This document shows positions 35,136-48,199 of a stretch of DNA of 64,000 bases, one piece after another; position 1 is the stretch's first letter, and each line of letters opens with the position of its first letter. The position numbers and the translations under genes are program-made. The notes beneath the pieces were generated by a model that was not told the DNA's origin, ran no database searches, and saw nothing but the letters and a program-made list of their open reading frames with translations. This stretch comes from Rhinopithecus roxellana (lineage: Eukaryota; Chordata; Mammalia; Primates; Cercopithecidae): positions 39,596,235 to 39,660,234 of the forward strand of contig NC_044555.1 of assembly GCF_007565055.1 (NCBI RefSeq). The letters are read 5' to 3'.

Positions 35136-38100
35136 GGATTATATTTATTCTCAGAAAGATGTTTTGACTTCAGTAAAGGGATTCATTAGTATGTATGTGT
35201 GTATGGATTTTTATTTTTTGATATTATAGCACTTATAGACTAATATCAAAATAAATCCTAAAGTAGTTTTACTGTTTTATAAAGCTGTAGAAAACAAAAA
35301 TATTTTGCCAATAGATGAACTAGGTACAGTCCTCAAAAAACATTAGCAAAACAATGTTATTATATTTTCTCTATAAAGAAATTGTGAAGGAATATTTTGG
35401 TATAGAGATCTTATTTAGGGATACAGTCCTTTAGCAACTAATTTGCAAATGATTCTTTGGATTCAACTGATGCTAGAATCTCTATTTTTAAAGAAATGGT
35501 TTTGCTTGAATTAAAATGATCCAAGACGCCAATTTGTGTTCACATATGTGAACAAATTTATATTCACATTATTTCACAGGCTTAATTTCTCATATGACTA
35601 TAAAGGATTATTCTGAGTCACATATCTCATAGGTTCCTTTCTCTTTTGATGTAATCTATTTTTGGTATATTATTAAACATTAAGTAGTAACAGTGTGACT
35701 ATTTTCTCTTTTCCTTAAATATGCAATCCATTTTTCATCTGCAGTTCTTATTCACTCCCTCTTAACTCCAACAATAAGCAACTCATAAAATAACTGCGAT
35801 TAAATTTTATAAATCAATACGTTAGCATTCTCTTTAGCACTTGAATTATAACATAGATTATCAAGACAGAGACAACTTGTTTTCATACATCTGTCAGTGA
35901 TCATTGGAAGTGAGGTTACTGGGTAATTTTATAACACCCTGATATTACCTAAAATAATAACTATTATTATGAAAGTGTGCTTAATTAAAAGATATGAAAG
36001 CTTTGTAAGTCATCTTAACCTAAAATCCAATAATTATAGAAGTCCAAAGCATAGACTTTTCATGTAAAAGTACTGGAATGAGGCAAAATTTATATATATA
36101 TTTTTTTTTAAGATTCTGAATACCTTCAAATAAGACATATGCAATTTTTCACTTGAAAGATCTTAAAAGCAATCAGCGAATGTTCTCTAAGGAGAGTGGG
36201 TATTGACCTGATATTCCAGGATGAGAGTAGCTTTTGAATTTGAGGGATAAAAGGAGCAGATCATAGTGCAAGGATCAGGGGGACAAAGATAGTTAGACTA
36301 TCTATTTGGACAGTTAGACTATCAGACATTATCAGGAGAGAGAGACAACTTGTTTTTACACATCTGTCAGTGGTAACTGGAAGTGAGGTTAGTGGACAAT
36401 TCTTTTACAACACCCTGATATTACCTAAGAGAACAACTATTATTATAAATGTGTGCTTAATTAAAAGCTATGGAACTTTTTATGTCACAGTAACCTCAAA
36501 TGAAATCACTATAGAATGTTTTAATTTTCTTAATATGGAACTTAAAGTTCCATAATTTCCTTAATATCTGAATCAATTCTGACTCTGAACTCAAGGATAG
36601 TTTTGCTACACAAGTGGTGACCATACATAAGACCTGGTGGAAGCATTGTGGTTAGCATACCTTGTAGTGCTATTTGATAGTATCCCATGCAGAGAACGCA
36701 CTCTGGCATTTGAGGTGTACTCTGACCACACCAGTGGTTGCTTGTCTATCAGATATTCACTCCATGGTTGCATATAAAACCATTTTCACTAACTCCTACT
36801 TTCTATAATTTTAAATCCCAGAGTCCATTTTTCTGTTAATGAACTGAAGTAATCAGTGTGCCATGGCCTAGAGAAGAATAAAAGTGCACATTTATGATAC
36901 ACAATGTTGTAAAGACAGCTATCTTTTCATCAAAACTCATGGTTCATCTATAAAATTGTCATTGTGAAGTGGCTGCCCAGCCATAAACTACATTTATCAG
37001 ATGCTTGTGGATATACAAAGGGCAATATAGTTAGTTCTTATGATAGAATATAAACAGAAGTGATAAGTGCCTCTTAAAGGCAAAGACGGTTAAAAGGCCA
37101 ATGCATCTCCACCTTGCCTCTCTTTCCAAGTCAGCCAGCTTTAAAGAGAGGACTCAAAGGCCCTGAGGCACGCTGAAGCCACAAGATGAAAGAAGAATGA
37201 ATCCTTAAACTTATGTATGCACTATATCTGTCCATCTATTATGAAGAAATGTATTGGATTTGTGTATAAAAAGAAATAAATTATCTTTAGCTACAGACTT
37301 GAAATATTACTCCTGGCTGGCTTGTGGAAATAGCAAAGATAATAGAGAACACTGAATGAATTTGAGGCCTTATTAGATTAGAACATGTGAGTATGTTTGC
37401 ACCCCAGAGAGTGGGAGATAAAACTGAAAAAGACTTCGAGCAACAGAGATTCATTAAGATTTTTAGTTAAACAAAGGAACTCAGTTTTCCAAATAAAGAT
37501 CATATTTAGGTGTTTCCTTTATCTATTCCAAACTACTACTTCAGATGACAGTAAATTATAAGTCATCAAGCTGAGAGACATGCAAAGGAGCAAGAAAGCC
37601 ACAAAATACATCAGAGTTGAGATTCACATCCAGGAAAAACTTTTTTATGTGGTTGTTGGTGTTTGGAATTGATTAGACTCAAATAGATGAGAAAGTCACT
37701 AAGGTTTTGAGAAAATACTTTTTTCTAAAATAATGGTAACACAAATAATAAAACACAAATCCGTCTGTGAAACCCTTGAGGAGTATATCCTCCCACAAAG
37801 ATGAGAAATGGGGATAATGGAAGACAAGGTACTTCCCACAGGGTCAAGCCAGGTGTCAACGAAAAAACAAATATATCAGATTACAAAATCAACACATGAT
37901 TTTTACTATTGCCGTGACATCAATGAATAGGGCCCTTCACATATTAATTTAAAATGGAGTGCCTTCATTCTGGATCTGGAGCAATTCCTGGTAGCTTCCA
38001 GTTCAAACTGTGTTGGCTGAAAGTTTTGTTCTCCAACTGACATATGAGTAGGATTTTGAATGCCAGAATCTGACATTATTCACAGATTTTTTGTCTTCTT

Positions 38101-38529
38101 CCTTTTATTTCTGGGATTTATCAATCATAATTGGATGCAAAAATGTGTAAGTATTCAAGTAACTTCTAAAAATATCAGTTACAACCAATAGGATCACCAA
38201 ATTTATTTGGTAACTTGTCATTGCTTCAAGATTAGCAGTCAAAAGTGACTTCAGAGTAGCTATACAAAGACATTAGTGACTCTTACATTTATATTACCAG
38301 CCATCACCTTTCCAAGGAACTCCAGACACTTACATTCAACTTCGTATTAGCTATTAAGAATCATTAAAATGACTATTTTTTCTGCCTAAAAGATTTTTTC
38401 CATAGATGACTATCCACATAATAATTTTATATTATCCTTCATTGCTTTGTTTTTTCTCATTTAGTACTCAATGATTTAAATATAATACATATATTACTTA
38501 CAAATATTATTTGTTTACAATACTCATTA
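35136..38529. other. Low-repeat AT-rich stretch with a local duplication
   Basis: No gene, exon-like frame or familiar interspersed repeat recognised over 3.4 kb. It contains the duplicated block described separately. Confidence 0.5.
35851..36525. repeat. Local direct duplication, about 170-190 bp, copies about 470 bp apart
   Basis: Copy 1 at about 35855-36030 and copy 2 at about 36328-36520 share GACAACTTGTTTT, CATCTGTCAGTG, GGAAGTGAGGTTA, ACACCCTGATATTACCTAA, AACTATTATTAT and GTGTGCTTAATTAAAAG in the same order. Differences are point changes and small indels. I do not recognise it as a repeat family. Confidence 0.85.
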
Positions 38530-38645
38530 ATATGGTGTTCCATGAAGGTAAGTATTTCTGTCTGTTTGGTTCACTGGATAAACCCTGGTGCATAGAACAA
38601 TGATTGACATGAAGTAGGCACTCAATAAATATTGCCTCTTTCAAG
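38530..38645 (+). mobile_element. L2-like LINE 3' end fragment
   Basis: CCATGAAGGTAAGTATTTCTGTCTG, then CATAGAACAATGATTGACAT and AGTAGGCACTCAATAAATATT match the common ancient LINE2-type 3' end in order. Diverged and short. Confidence 0.65.
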
Positions 38646-38877
38646 TTCCCACAGATCTCTGGTTCTATCCTCTGAGTAACAGTCTGCTCCTAATAGTTCT
38701 ATTTCAAAACTAGATCAATTGTTCATATTTTCTACATATGTATTTTCAAACCACATCAAAATAAGTACAATATCTGAACAAATTCAAACTTAAACATTTT
38801 AATTTTTCATTTAAAAATTTCTACCCATTTTTTATTTTGAAAATAATTAAAACTAAGAATGTCTCAATATTAGTAAT

Positions 38878-39215
38878 TGCTGTGGTTTTAATATGTCCTC
38901 CATAGTTTATGTATTGGAAGCTTAATCTCCAGTGCGACAACATTGAAATGTGGGACGTTCAAGGGGTTATTAGGCAGAACCCTCACAAATGGATAGTTAT
39001 AAGGTGAGTGAGTTTGTGAACAAGTGGTAAGTTCCACACCCTTTCTCTCTTGCTCCTGCACTCTCTTGCCATTTTGCCTTCCAACATGGAATGACACAGA
39101 AAAAAAGGTCCTTGCCCGATGTGAGCCCCTCACCCTTGGACTTTCAGTCTCCAAAGCTGTGAGAAATAAATGTGTTCTTTATCAATTATTCAGTCTCGTG
39201 GTATATTACTAAATA
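38878..39215 (+). mobile_element. MaLR solo LTR (MLT1/MST-like)
   Basis: Starts TGCTGTGGTTTTAATATGTCC and contains GGGGTTATTAGGCAGAACCCTC, CTTGGACTTTCAGTCTCCAA and GAGAAATAAATG, the polyadenylation zone (about 39163-39173), in the order typical of MaLR LTRs. The right end is truncated or mutated after GGTATATTACTAAATAC. No internal region or partner LTR is nearby. Confidence 0.82.
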
Positions 39216-39778
39216 CCTATCAAAATGGCTATTTTTTTTTTTTTAAAGTGACAATGTCAATACCGGTTAGACTGTCAAAGAACTAGATTATGCATATATT
39301 TTTCTTGGTAATATAAAAGGACACAGATACATTGCAAATTCTTTTGACAGTTTCTTATAAACTAAATATGCAATTTCCATATTATCCAAAAAAAAACAAA
39401 ATTATATTTACACAAAAATTTGTACACAAATGTTTATATCAGCTTTACTGTTAGTAGTACTGTGTTAACAAATCAGATATTTTTCAGTGGATAAATGGTT
39501 AAATAATCTGTGGCACATGGGATATTGCTCAACAATACAAAGAAATAATCTATTGAGACATGCAACAACTTGATGGATCTCAAGTGAGTTAGGCTGAATT
39601 AAACAATAAAATCCCCCAGGGTTACGTACTGCATAATTATATGATATTTTTAAAATGGTAAACTTATAAGCATGAAGAAATAATTTCAGTGTCAACATTC
39701 AGGTTGTGTTATTTGACTCTAATTATGCAAAATGTTACAAATGAGGAAAACTGGCTGAAAAGTGTACAAGATCTCTCA
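39216..39778. other. AT-rich stretch without recognised features
   Basis: No gene or clear repeat between the MaLR LTR and the next L1. Confidence 0.45.
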
Positions 39779-41476
39779 GTATTATTATTATTTATTATTA
39801 TCAAATTTTAAGTTCTGGGATGCATGTGCAGATTGTACAGGTTTGTTACATAGGTATACACAGGCTATGGTGGTTTGCTGCACCCATCAACCAGTCATCC
39901 ACATTAGGTATTTCTCCTAATGCTATCTGTCCCCTAGCCCCCCACCCCACAACAGGCCCCAGTGTGTGATGTTCCCCTCCCTGTTTCCATGTGTTCTCAT
40001 TGTTCAACTCCCACTTATGAGTGAGAACATGTGGTGTTTGGTTTTCTGTTGTTGTGTTAGTTTGCTGAGAATGATGGTTTCCAGCTGCATCCATGTCCCT
40101 GCAAAGGACATGAACTCATCCTTTTTTATGGCTGCATAGTATTCCATGGTGTATATGTGCCACATTTTTATTATCTAGTCTAGCATTGATGGGCATTTGG
40201 GTTGGTTCCAAGTCTTTGCTATTGTGAACAGTGTTGCAGTAAACATACATGTGCCTATGCCTTTGTAGTAGAATGATTTATAATCCTTTGGGCATATACC
40301 CAGTAATGGGATTGCTGGGCAGATGGTATTTCTGGTTCTAAATCTTTGAGGAATCACCACGCTGTCTTTCACAATGGTTGAAATAATTTACACTCCCACC
40401 AACAGTGTAAAAGCATTCTTATTTCTCCACATCCTCTCCTCTGTTAAAATTTTCACTCTGAAGCAATTGTAAATTCACATGCAGTTTTTTTCTTGACTTT
40501 TTAATGATCACCATTCTAACTGACATGAGATAGTATCTCACTGTGGTTTTGATTTGCAATTTTCTAATGACCAGTGATGATGAGCTTTTTTTCATTTGTT
40601 TCTTGGCCACATAAATGTCTTCTTTTGAGAAGTGTCTGTTCATTTCCTTTGCCCACTTTTTGATGAGGTTGTTTATTTTTTCTTGTACATTTTTATTTGT
40701 AGATTCTGGATATTTGCCCTTTCTCGGATAGATAGATTGCAAAAATTTTCTCCCCATCTGTAGGTTGCCTGTTCACTCTGATGATAGTTTCTTTTGCTGT
40801 GGAGAAGCTCTTTAGTTTAACTAGATCCCATTTGTCAGTTTTGGCTTCTGTTGCCATTGCGTTTGGTGTTTTAGTCATGAAGTCTTTACCCATGCCTAGG
40901 TCCTGAATGGCATTGCCTATGTTTTATTCTAGTGTTTTTATGATTTGGGGTCTTACATTTAAATCTTTAATCCATCTTGAGTTAATTTTTGTATAAGGTG
41001 TAAGGAAGGGATCCAGTTTCAGTTTTCTGCATATGGCTAGCCAATTTTCCCAACATTCCATGCTCATGGATAGGAAGAAGCAATATCATGAAAATGGCCA
41101 TACTGCCCAAAGTAATTTATAAATTCAATGCTATCGCCATCAAGCTACCATTGCCTTTCTTCACAGAATTAGAAAAAAACTACTTTAAATTTCACATGGA
41201 ACAACAACAACAACAAAAGCCCATATAGCCAAGATAATCCTAAGCAAAAAGAACAAAGCTGGGAGCATCATGCTACCTGACTTCAAGCTATACTACCAGG
41301 CTACAGTAACCAAAACAGCAAGGTACTGGTACCAAAACAGATATATAGACCAACGGAACAGAACAGAGGCCTCAGAAATAATACCATACATCTACAACCA
41401 TCTGATCTTTGACAAACCTGACAAAAACAAGCAATGGGGAAAAGATTCCCTATTTAATAAATGGTGTTGTATTATT
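39779..41476 (-). mobile_element. L1PA-type element, 1.7 kb, with twin-priming inversion
   Basis: From 39787 to about 41055 the L1 3' UTR and ORF2 C-terminal region read in antisense, ending at GCTAGCCAATTTTCCCAAC. At 41056 the orientation flips: 41056-41468 is the adjacent upstream ORF2 segment in sense (CCATGCTCATGGATAGGAAG ... CCTATTTAATAAATGGTG). The two parts meet with almost no loss. An 8-bp repeat GTATTATT (39779-39786, 41469-41476) fits a target duplication, although it lies in AT-rich sequence. ORF2 pieces are open over tens of codons but broken overall. Confidence 0.9.
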
Positions 41477-42258
41477 TTTTAAAAACTGGATGTGAATTTA
41501 TAACACTCCAAAGTGAAAATTTTAATTAAAAATACTATGAGCAAGGGGAAAGCCATATAAAATGTAAGTGTGAATAGAATATGTGATGTAATGACTGTGA
41601 AGTGGATTTAGTAAAAGATAGGTTATTGGAGGAAAGCAGCTTTGGAACAAAACCAAAATAAAAATTAGCAAGTGCAGATAAATTCTGAGGAGGTATATGT
41701 TAAAAGACAAGGTTGAAGTAATGGAGTCAGAAATGTGTAAGCCACAATGTACAAAGAAGACATGAGTTTCTCTTCTAATAATTTTCAGAGTAACCAAAGT
41801 TAATTAATAGAAGTTTCTGAAAACTACACAGAGTGGGTAACAGTGAAATGCCAATCTAAATCATACTAACTTATTAAACTGAATGACTTGAGGAAAATTA
41901 TATTTGAGTCAGTTTATACTAGCTGTATTTAAAATATCAGCTTATGTACCTGGCATGACATTCTGGATAAGGTGTAATAAACATTTTCAACTGGTTGATC
42001 CTCCTTCTGTTTATTCTGTTTTATTTGCTTTATTTTCGCAAAGAAATAAAAAGCATGTATATTCTCAGGTACGTATTTGAAAATCTGAGACTTATATTAA
42101 AGCTTCTTAAGGTTTAAATGATAAAATTTTCATTTGACTTTCAAAACAATAGTCCATAAACATATACACCTACTGTGTACCCATAAAAATTAAAATTAAA
42201 AATATATATTTAAAAGAGGAATTTCAAATTATATTTCTTATTTTTATTCTTTTTTTAA
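41477..42258. other. AT-rich stretch without recognised features
   Basis: No gene or familiar repeat seen. Confidence 0.45.
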
Positions 42259-42395
42259 AAACTTTAATTTATACTAGAGGTGGGGTCTCACTATATTACC
42301 CAGGCTGGTCTCAAACTCCTGGGCTCAAGCGATCATCCTGTTTCAGCCTCCCAAATTGCTGGGATTACACACATGAGCTACTGGGCCCAGCTATA
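42259..42395 (-). mobile_element. Alu left-arm monomer (FLAM-like), antisense
   Basis: GGGGTCTCACTATATTACCCAGGCTGG then CTCAAACTCCTGGGCTCAAGCGATC, CCTCCCAAATTGCTGGGATTAC and GCCCAGCT. Only one arm is present, of the left type, and it is well diverged. Confidence 0.85.
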
Positions 42396-43154
42396 TTTTT
42401 TTCTAAAAAATATCATAAACCTTAAAAAGAGTTCTGAATAAAGCAAAGTCAAATATCTACCTTCTATCTATCATTTAAGTGCTCCATTTAGAATTAAAAA
42501 TACTTTATTAAATGATATAAAATAAATTACAGCCTAGATTTTGAAGAAATCTACTATGAAGAATAAATGCATATCAACTTAGTTTAATCAGAAATGTTTG
42601 TCAGCAATCATGAATTCTCATGCTTACCTTTTTATATATTAATGCAATTTTCATGTGATCAAAAAGTATAAGCAAAAACTGAAGCAAAACTTCATAGAAA
42701 TTTCATTGTATTCTTCACCCTTGTCACAATTTTTTCCACTAAAATAAATATTTATTGTAAATATATGTATGTATTATAATTTCTATATTGTGGATGTACC
42801 TACTAACAGTTCTAACTAGATCATTATTTACTGAGTCAAAAATGACCAAAGTTAATGTACCAATATTGCAATCTCTCTCACTGGATGGATTGTGCTTGTA
42901 ATGAGCCCTAACTGAATTTTATTCATCTTTTGGGGGTTTGAAATTTCCAAATGAAAACTAATTACAAGATTGTGTGTTATTTTAACCCTTTTTTCATTAT
43001 TGTTGCTAATTAAGAAGGCTATATATAGATATTTTAAATCATCTGGACTTGAACAGTCATTTATATGTCAGATTATTTTTAGTTTGCAATAAAAAAGGAA
43101 AAGAAAGAAAGTACATGTTTCAAATTCTGTGGGTATATGCAAAAACAGAAACAT
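42396..43154. other. AT-rich stretch without recognised features
   Basis: No gene or familiar repeat seen. Confidence 0.45.
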
Positions 43155-44250
43155 TTAGGCTGTAGCCAAGGCAATGGCAACAAAGACAATAATTGACAGT
43201 TGGAACCTAATTAAACCAAAGAGCTTCTGCACAACAAAATAAACTATCGACAGAGTAACCAGAAAATCTACAGAATTGGAGAAAATTCAAAAACTATGCA
43301 TCCAACAAAGGTCTAATATCCAGAATCTATAAGAAACTTAAAGAGTCGAACAAGCAAAATCAAATAACTCCATTAAAAGTGGGCAGCAGACATGAACAGA
43401 TACGTCTCAAAAGAAGACAGACATACAAGCAGCCAACAAACATGAAAAATACTCAACATCATTAATCATCAGAGAAATGTAAACCAAAACCACAATGAGA
43501 TACCATCTCACACGAATCAGAATGGCTACTATTAAAAAGTCAAAAAACAGCAGATGATGATGTTGTTGGTGAGGCTGTGAAGAAAAGCAAACGCTTACAT
43601 ACTGTTGGTGGGAATGTAAATTAATTCACCTACTGTGAAAAGCAATTTGCAGATTTCCCCAAGAACATAAAACACAACTGTGATTTGACCAAGCAATCCC
43701 AATACTGGGTAAATATCCAAAAGAAAATAAGTAATTCTACCAAAAAAGAAAACACATGCACTCTTATGTTCATCACAGCGCTATTCACGGTAACAAAGAC
43801 ATTGAGTCAAACTAGGTGTCCATGAATGGTGGGCTGGAATTTTTTTTTTTTTAAATGTGGCATATTTAGACCATGGAATACTATGCAGCCATACAAATGA
43901 AATCACATCAATTGCAGCAACATGAATGCAGCTAGAGGCCATAATCCTAAGCAAAATTAATACAGTAACAGAAAATCCAATACAGCATATTATCGCTTAT
44001 AAGTGGGAGCTGAACTTTGAGTACTCATGCACAAAAAGATGGCAGCAATACACACTGCAGACTACTAGAGTGGGAAGAGAGGAAGGAGGCAAGTGTTGAA
44101 AAACAATCTATTGTGTTCTATGCTCAGTACCTGGGTGATGGGATCTATTGTACCACCAACCTCAGCATCATGTAATATTCCCAGGTAACAAACCTACACA
44201 TGTACCTCCTGAATCCAAAATGAAAGTTTGAAATTATTTAAAAAAACTTA
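43155..44250 (+). mobile_element. L1 (L1PB/L1MA-type) ORF2 end plus 3' UTR, sense
   Basis: Starts in ORF2 (GCCAAGGCAATGGCAACAAAG), runs through GAAATGTAAACCAAAACCACAATG (about 43475) and TGGAATACTATGCAGCCAT (about 43874), and ends in the 3' UTR (GTAACAAACCTACACATGTACC) with a short A-rich tail. A 12-base T run at 43841 interrupts it. 5'-truncated and inactive. Confidence 0.9.
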
Positions 44251-45508
44251 GCTTGTTATAATGTCCTGAAACTATATTATCCCAATTTATAATTATGCCT
44301 ATATTATCAAAAATTCACAGAGATGTGCATTCAAGTATATTTTAGATTGCTCAGTAAATTATATTTCCAAATGATCTATCCCTACAAAATGTAGGAATAT
44401 TTTTGATCAAAAATTACATCCAATAGGAATAGAAATTAATTTTTATTTAATTTGATTTAGCAGCATAAAGCATCTTGACAATTTAGATTGTTTCTTCTAC
44501 TGGAATGTTAAAGAAAATATAGGAATGCCTACCATAAAGTCTACTTTGCATATATCAACTATAATTTTTAAAAATCTCGTAATGCTTATAACATTCTTCT
44601 ATAGAGGGAAAGAGAGATTGTTTTTTCCTTTCCTAACATATGAAGCATAGTTAAATAGGCATTATACGTTCTGTCTAGACATTGAAAAAAGAAAGTGGCA
44701 GAACTCCTAGAGCTAAGATTTGCATTCACCTTAAGTCTTACTGAGAAGTGCAAACAAATATTGTACAACAACTACATTTAATACTTCAGTTAAATTTCCA
44801 GATATAGGTCAAATATTTATCAGTTTTATTTTAGCAGAATATGAACCAGGCTAAATTATCTTTGTTACACATCTGTTCACAGTTTAATATATGACAAACA
44901 ATTTTCTAAGCTTTGTTTTAAATGTAATTATTCAAGAAATAAATGGTGCCATCATTTTCCAAAAACATACTCCATGTTCCAAGTGAGATGTATTCCATAC
45001 CTACATCTCTATTGAATTAAATGAGTAAATGAAGGGAAAAAACAGTTAGGTATGGTTAGTTTTAATATATTCCTTATTTAACTTGAATGTAATAATATAA
45101 ATTTCATAAGCATAGAGTCTGGTTACATAGCAAAGTAATTAACAGCAGGGACTTATTAGCTCTGATCCTTCATTCAAATTACTTAAATTATCTGTACTTA
45201 AGTATTCTCATGTATAAAATTGGAATCAAATAAGAATAAGAATAACATTGCAGGATTGCCATGAAGATTAAATGAGCATCGGCATCAAAGGTTTGTTAAC
45301 CCAGGGTCTCTCAGATACTAACTATGGTATCAATCTTAGTTTTAATAATTTATTTTTTAAAAACTAATTTTACATATTTAAAATTAAAGAAACTCTTGAA
45401 TTATTAAATAATAATTTTTCACACTGTGGCTATTAAGGCTAACATTTTTATTGTGACTAAATTTGTATTACCCTTCTGAACAAACATGTATTACTATAAG
45501 ACATTGGG
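44251..45508. other. AT-rich stretch with one possible MIR
   Basis: Apart from the MIR-like piece at about 45150-45290, nothing recognised. Confidence 0.45.
45150..45290 (-). mobile_element. MIR-like SINE fragment, antisense
   Basis: The order AAATTACTTAAATTATCTGTACTTA, TCATGTATAAAATTGGAAT, GGATTGCCATGAAGATTAAATGAG follows antisense MIR, with heavy divergence. Tentative. Confidence 0.5.
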
Positions 45509-46017
45509 TGTGATGCATGATATTATCTTAATTTGACATGCCCGTAGGATGTAGACATCTGATTAAACGTTACTTCTGGATGTGTCTGTGAAGGTGTTTC
45601 TGAAAGCGGTAAGCATTTTAATTGGTTAACTGAGTCAAGCAGATGGCTCTCCCCATTGCATGGGCATCATCCAATCCTTTGAGAGTCTGAATAAAACAAA
45701 AAGGCAAAAGTGAAAGAAGGTTGGATCCTTCCTTCCTCTGCCACAATGCTTGAGCTGGAATGACAATCTTCTGTCCTGGAACTACTGGTTCTTCAGCCTT
45801 CACACTTTAGACTAAGACCTAAACCATCAGTCCTTAAACTCTAAGGCCTTTTAACTAGACAGGCTTCTCTGAGTCTCTGGCATGCAGGTGACAGAGCATG
45901 AGAATTTTCATCCTCCATAATTATGTGAAACAATGTCTTATAACAAATCTAATTTACCTATCTAGCTAGCCAGCTATGCTACAGATTGAATTTTTCTGGA
46001 AAACCCCAAAAAATGCA
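45509..46017 (+). repeat. 5' LTR of the HERV-L element (MLT2-type)
   Basis: Shares GTGTCTGTGAAGG, GGGCATCATCCAATCC, CTGAATA(A/G)AACAAAAA and GCTTGAGCT with the LTR at 51546-52033 in the same order. It is more diverged at its right end and ends ATGCA just before the primer-binding site. Confidence 0.78.
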
Positions 46018-46022
46018 GATTT

Positions 46023-46035
46023 TGGTACTGGGAGT
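46023..46035 (+). promoter_or_regulatory. Primer-binding site (tRNA-Leu type) of the HERV-L element
   Basis: TGGTACTGGGAGT lies 5 bp after the LTR end. It is close to the TGGTACCAGGAGTG-like site that gave HERV-L its name (leucine tRNA). Confidence 0.65.
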
Positions 46036-46344
46036 ATTCTAGAGGAAAAAAAAAAATCTAAACATGCATTTCTGTATTGGATCTAGAGTTTCTGGAATTG
46101 GCTTCCTAATCTGATATAATTTAGATATTCCATTGACCCTATTTCCAGTAATAGAGAGAGCACTGATAGTCCACAGCATGAATTGGTAAGAGACATACAA
46201 AATATTTGTATTGGATACTCTTGATTAACCACTTATAAGAAACAAGTTTGATAACTATGTTTATAATACTTTTAAACATTTATAGAAAAGTGAGAAATAT
46301 GATAAAGTCGGTTAGTTGCTCAAATGTCACTGGTTTAATGTGGT

Positions 46345-46625
46345 TACATATATTTATGTATATATTTATATATTATATATGTTTATAGGTATATATCTAT
46401 ATGTACTATGTATGTATATATGTTTATAGGCATATATTTATATATGCATATAGGTATATATTTATATATAATATCTATCCATATGTATATACACAAAATG
46501 ATATATAATATATGTTAAATATATATATCAGGGATTTGTATATTTATATTTAATATATAAGTCGAATCCCTGAAATATACATAAACATATTATGTATATT
46601 AAGCATATCTATATTTATATATACC
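46345..46625. repeat. AT-rich TATATG/TATTTATA microsatellite with inverted repeat
   Basis: Long run of ATATAT, TATGTA and TTTATA units in the leader of the HERV-L element. An inverted repeat TCAGGGATT (46528-46536) / AATCCCTGA (46565-46573) sits inside. Confidence 0.85.
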
Positions 46626-46639
46626 ACCTCAAGTGCTGC

Positions 46640-48180
46640 ATAAATGACTTGAAAGTTTCTATGTGTGTCTTGAAAGAAACTTTTATCTTCTATAGCCACA
46701 GAGCTGATGTTGCTGAAAATCAAACTCAGAATCTCATCCCGCAATTGTCTGAATTACAATTCAAGTTGAACTCCTGACCAGCTTCTCAGGGTGTCTAGTG
46801 TAAAAGCAGAAAAAAAAAAATTGATTGGGGAAAAAATGGCATCTTGTAAGTTGGAATGGGGACACGTGGAATGAGTGATTATACTGGGAAAATTGAGCTT
46901 CTAAATTCTGATGACAGTTTTGTCAGTGCAACAGTTCTTCCCAACCACAACATAAGTGGCCTCCCTACTCCAAGCAGAAGCAGTATCTCCATGCTTAATG
47001 AAAGCCATCTCTCCTCTCCAAGTGGCAACATCATCCACACCCCCAGTGGTATCAGCCTTTCCACCCCTGGATGAGTGGATTAACTCTGTATTACCTGAAA
47101 AAAAGCAGTAATTACCTCCCCGAGAAAATTGCCACACCAGACAATGCTGATTCTCTTCATGATTCATCTATTTTACCCTTATTTGCTTATAGGCCTGTAA
47201 CTGGACTCAGGTACCACCAGGCCACTAATGACGAGGTACAAAGTGTGACCAATGAGGAGGTGTGCTGCACTTCCAGAAACTAGTTGACATTTCTAATTAA
47301 TACAGACATAAATCAGGGAATATGTGTGGAAATAAATATGGAGGTTATGGGATAATGGTGGAAGTGACATAAAATTGGATTAAGCCAAATTTATTAATAT
47401 AGGCTCACTTAACAGAGATTCTGCATTTAATGTTGCAGTTCAGGGAGTTAAAAACTACTCTAGCAGTTTTTTGTCTTTTTTTTTTTTTTTTTTTTTAATG
47501 GTTGGCTGAGACAGAGACCAAAATATTGCCCATTTTGAGTGAACTTGAAATGTCTGACCTCCTATGGTATAATGTAGAAAAAGGGATTAAGAGGCTTAGA
47601 GAAAATTGAATGTTAGAGTGGATTTTTCATTTAGTACTTACTCACCCACACCAGGATAGCCCAGAAGTTATACTTTTCACCACTACTTTGAGAAATAAAT
47701 TTTTGGGGAAACCCCACTATCTATGAAGAGCTCTGTGATTGCTTTTCTGTGCGGGATTGATCTTACAATGGGAACTACAGGCATTCAATTAGAAAAACTA
47801 AATGCAATGGGAGTAAATGTATTTCAGAGGCACAAGGGTGAAGTGTTGGCAATCAACCACCAAAGGCAGGGTTGTCATGGTTACCCTAATGGACAGCAAA
47901 GTAAAAGCAGCAATCAGAATAGTCTGACTGATGTACACCTATGACATTGGCTAGTCAATCACGATATTTGAAAAGTGAAATAGAAAGGAAGCCTACTATC
48001 TTCTTACCTGATTTATGTAAGAAGGAAAGTTGTAGGTTAATTGAACAAAAGTCTAACTTGAATCATTAAAGTGTAGAATCGCAGCCCCTCAATCAGTTTC
48101 CAGAACTGGGCCAGTTTACAGACCCAGAATCCCTTATAGAATTAAAAGGCTATATCTTCTCCAGGAAGGACCCTGATACA
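46640..48180 (+). pseudogene. HERV-L gag (and adjoining) remnant
   Basis: Plus-strand sequence follows the HERV-L gag region: short frames 46856-47074, 47071-47283 and 47723-47944 line up end to end in shifting registers. A T run at 47471-47497 interrupts one of them. The frames are broken by at least three shifts or stops. Gag would form the particle core, but no product can be made from this copy. Assignment is from remembered family similarity at DNA level. Confidence 0.72.
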
Positions 48181-48199
48181 CTACAATTTGTGTTGTTAA

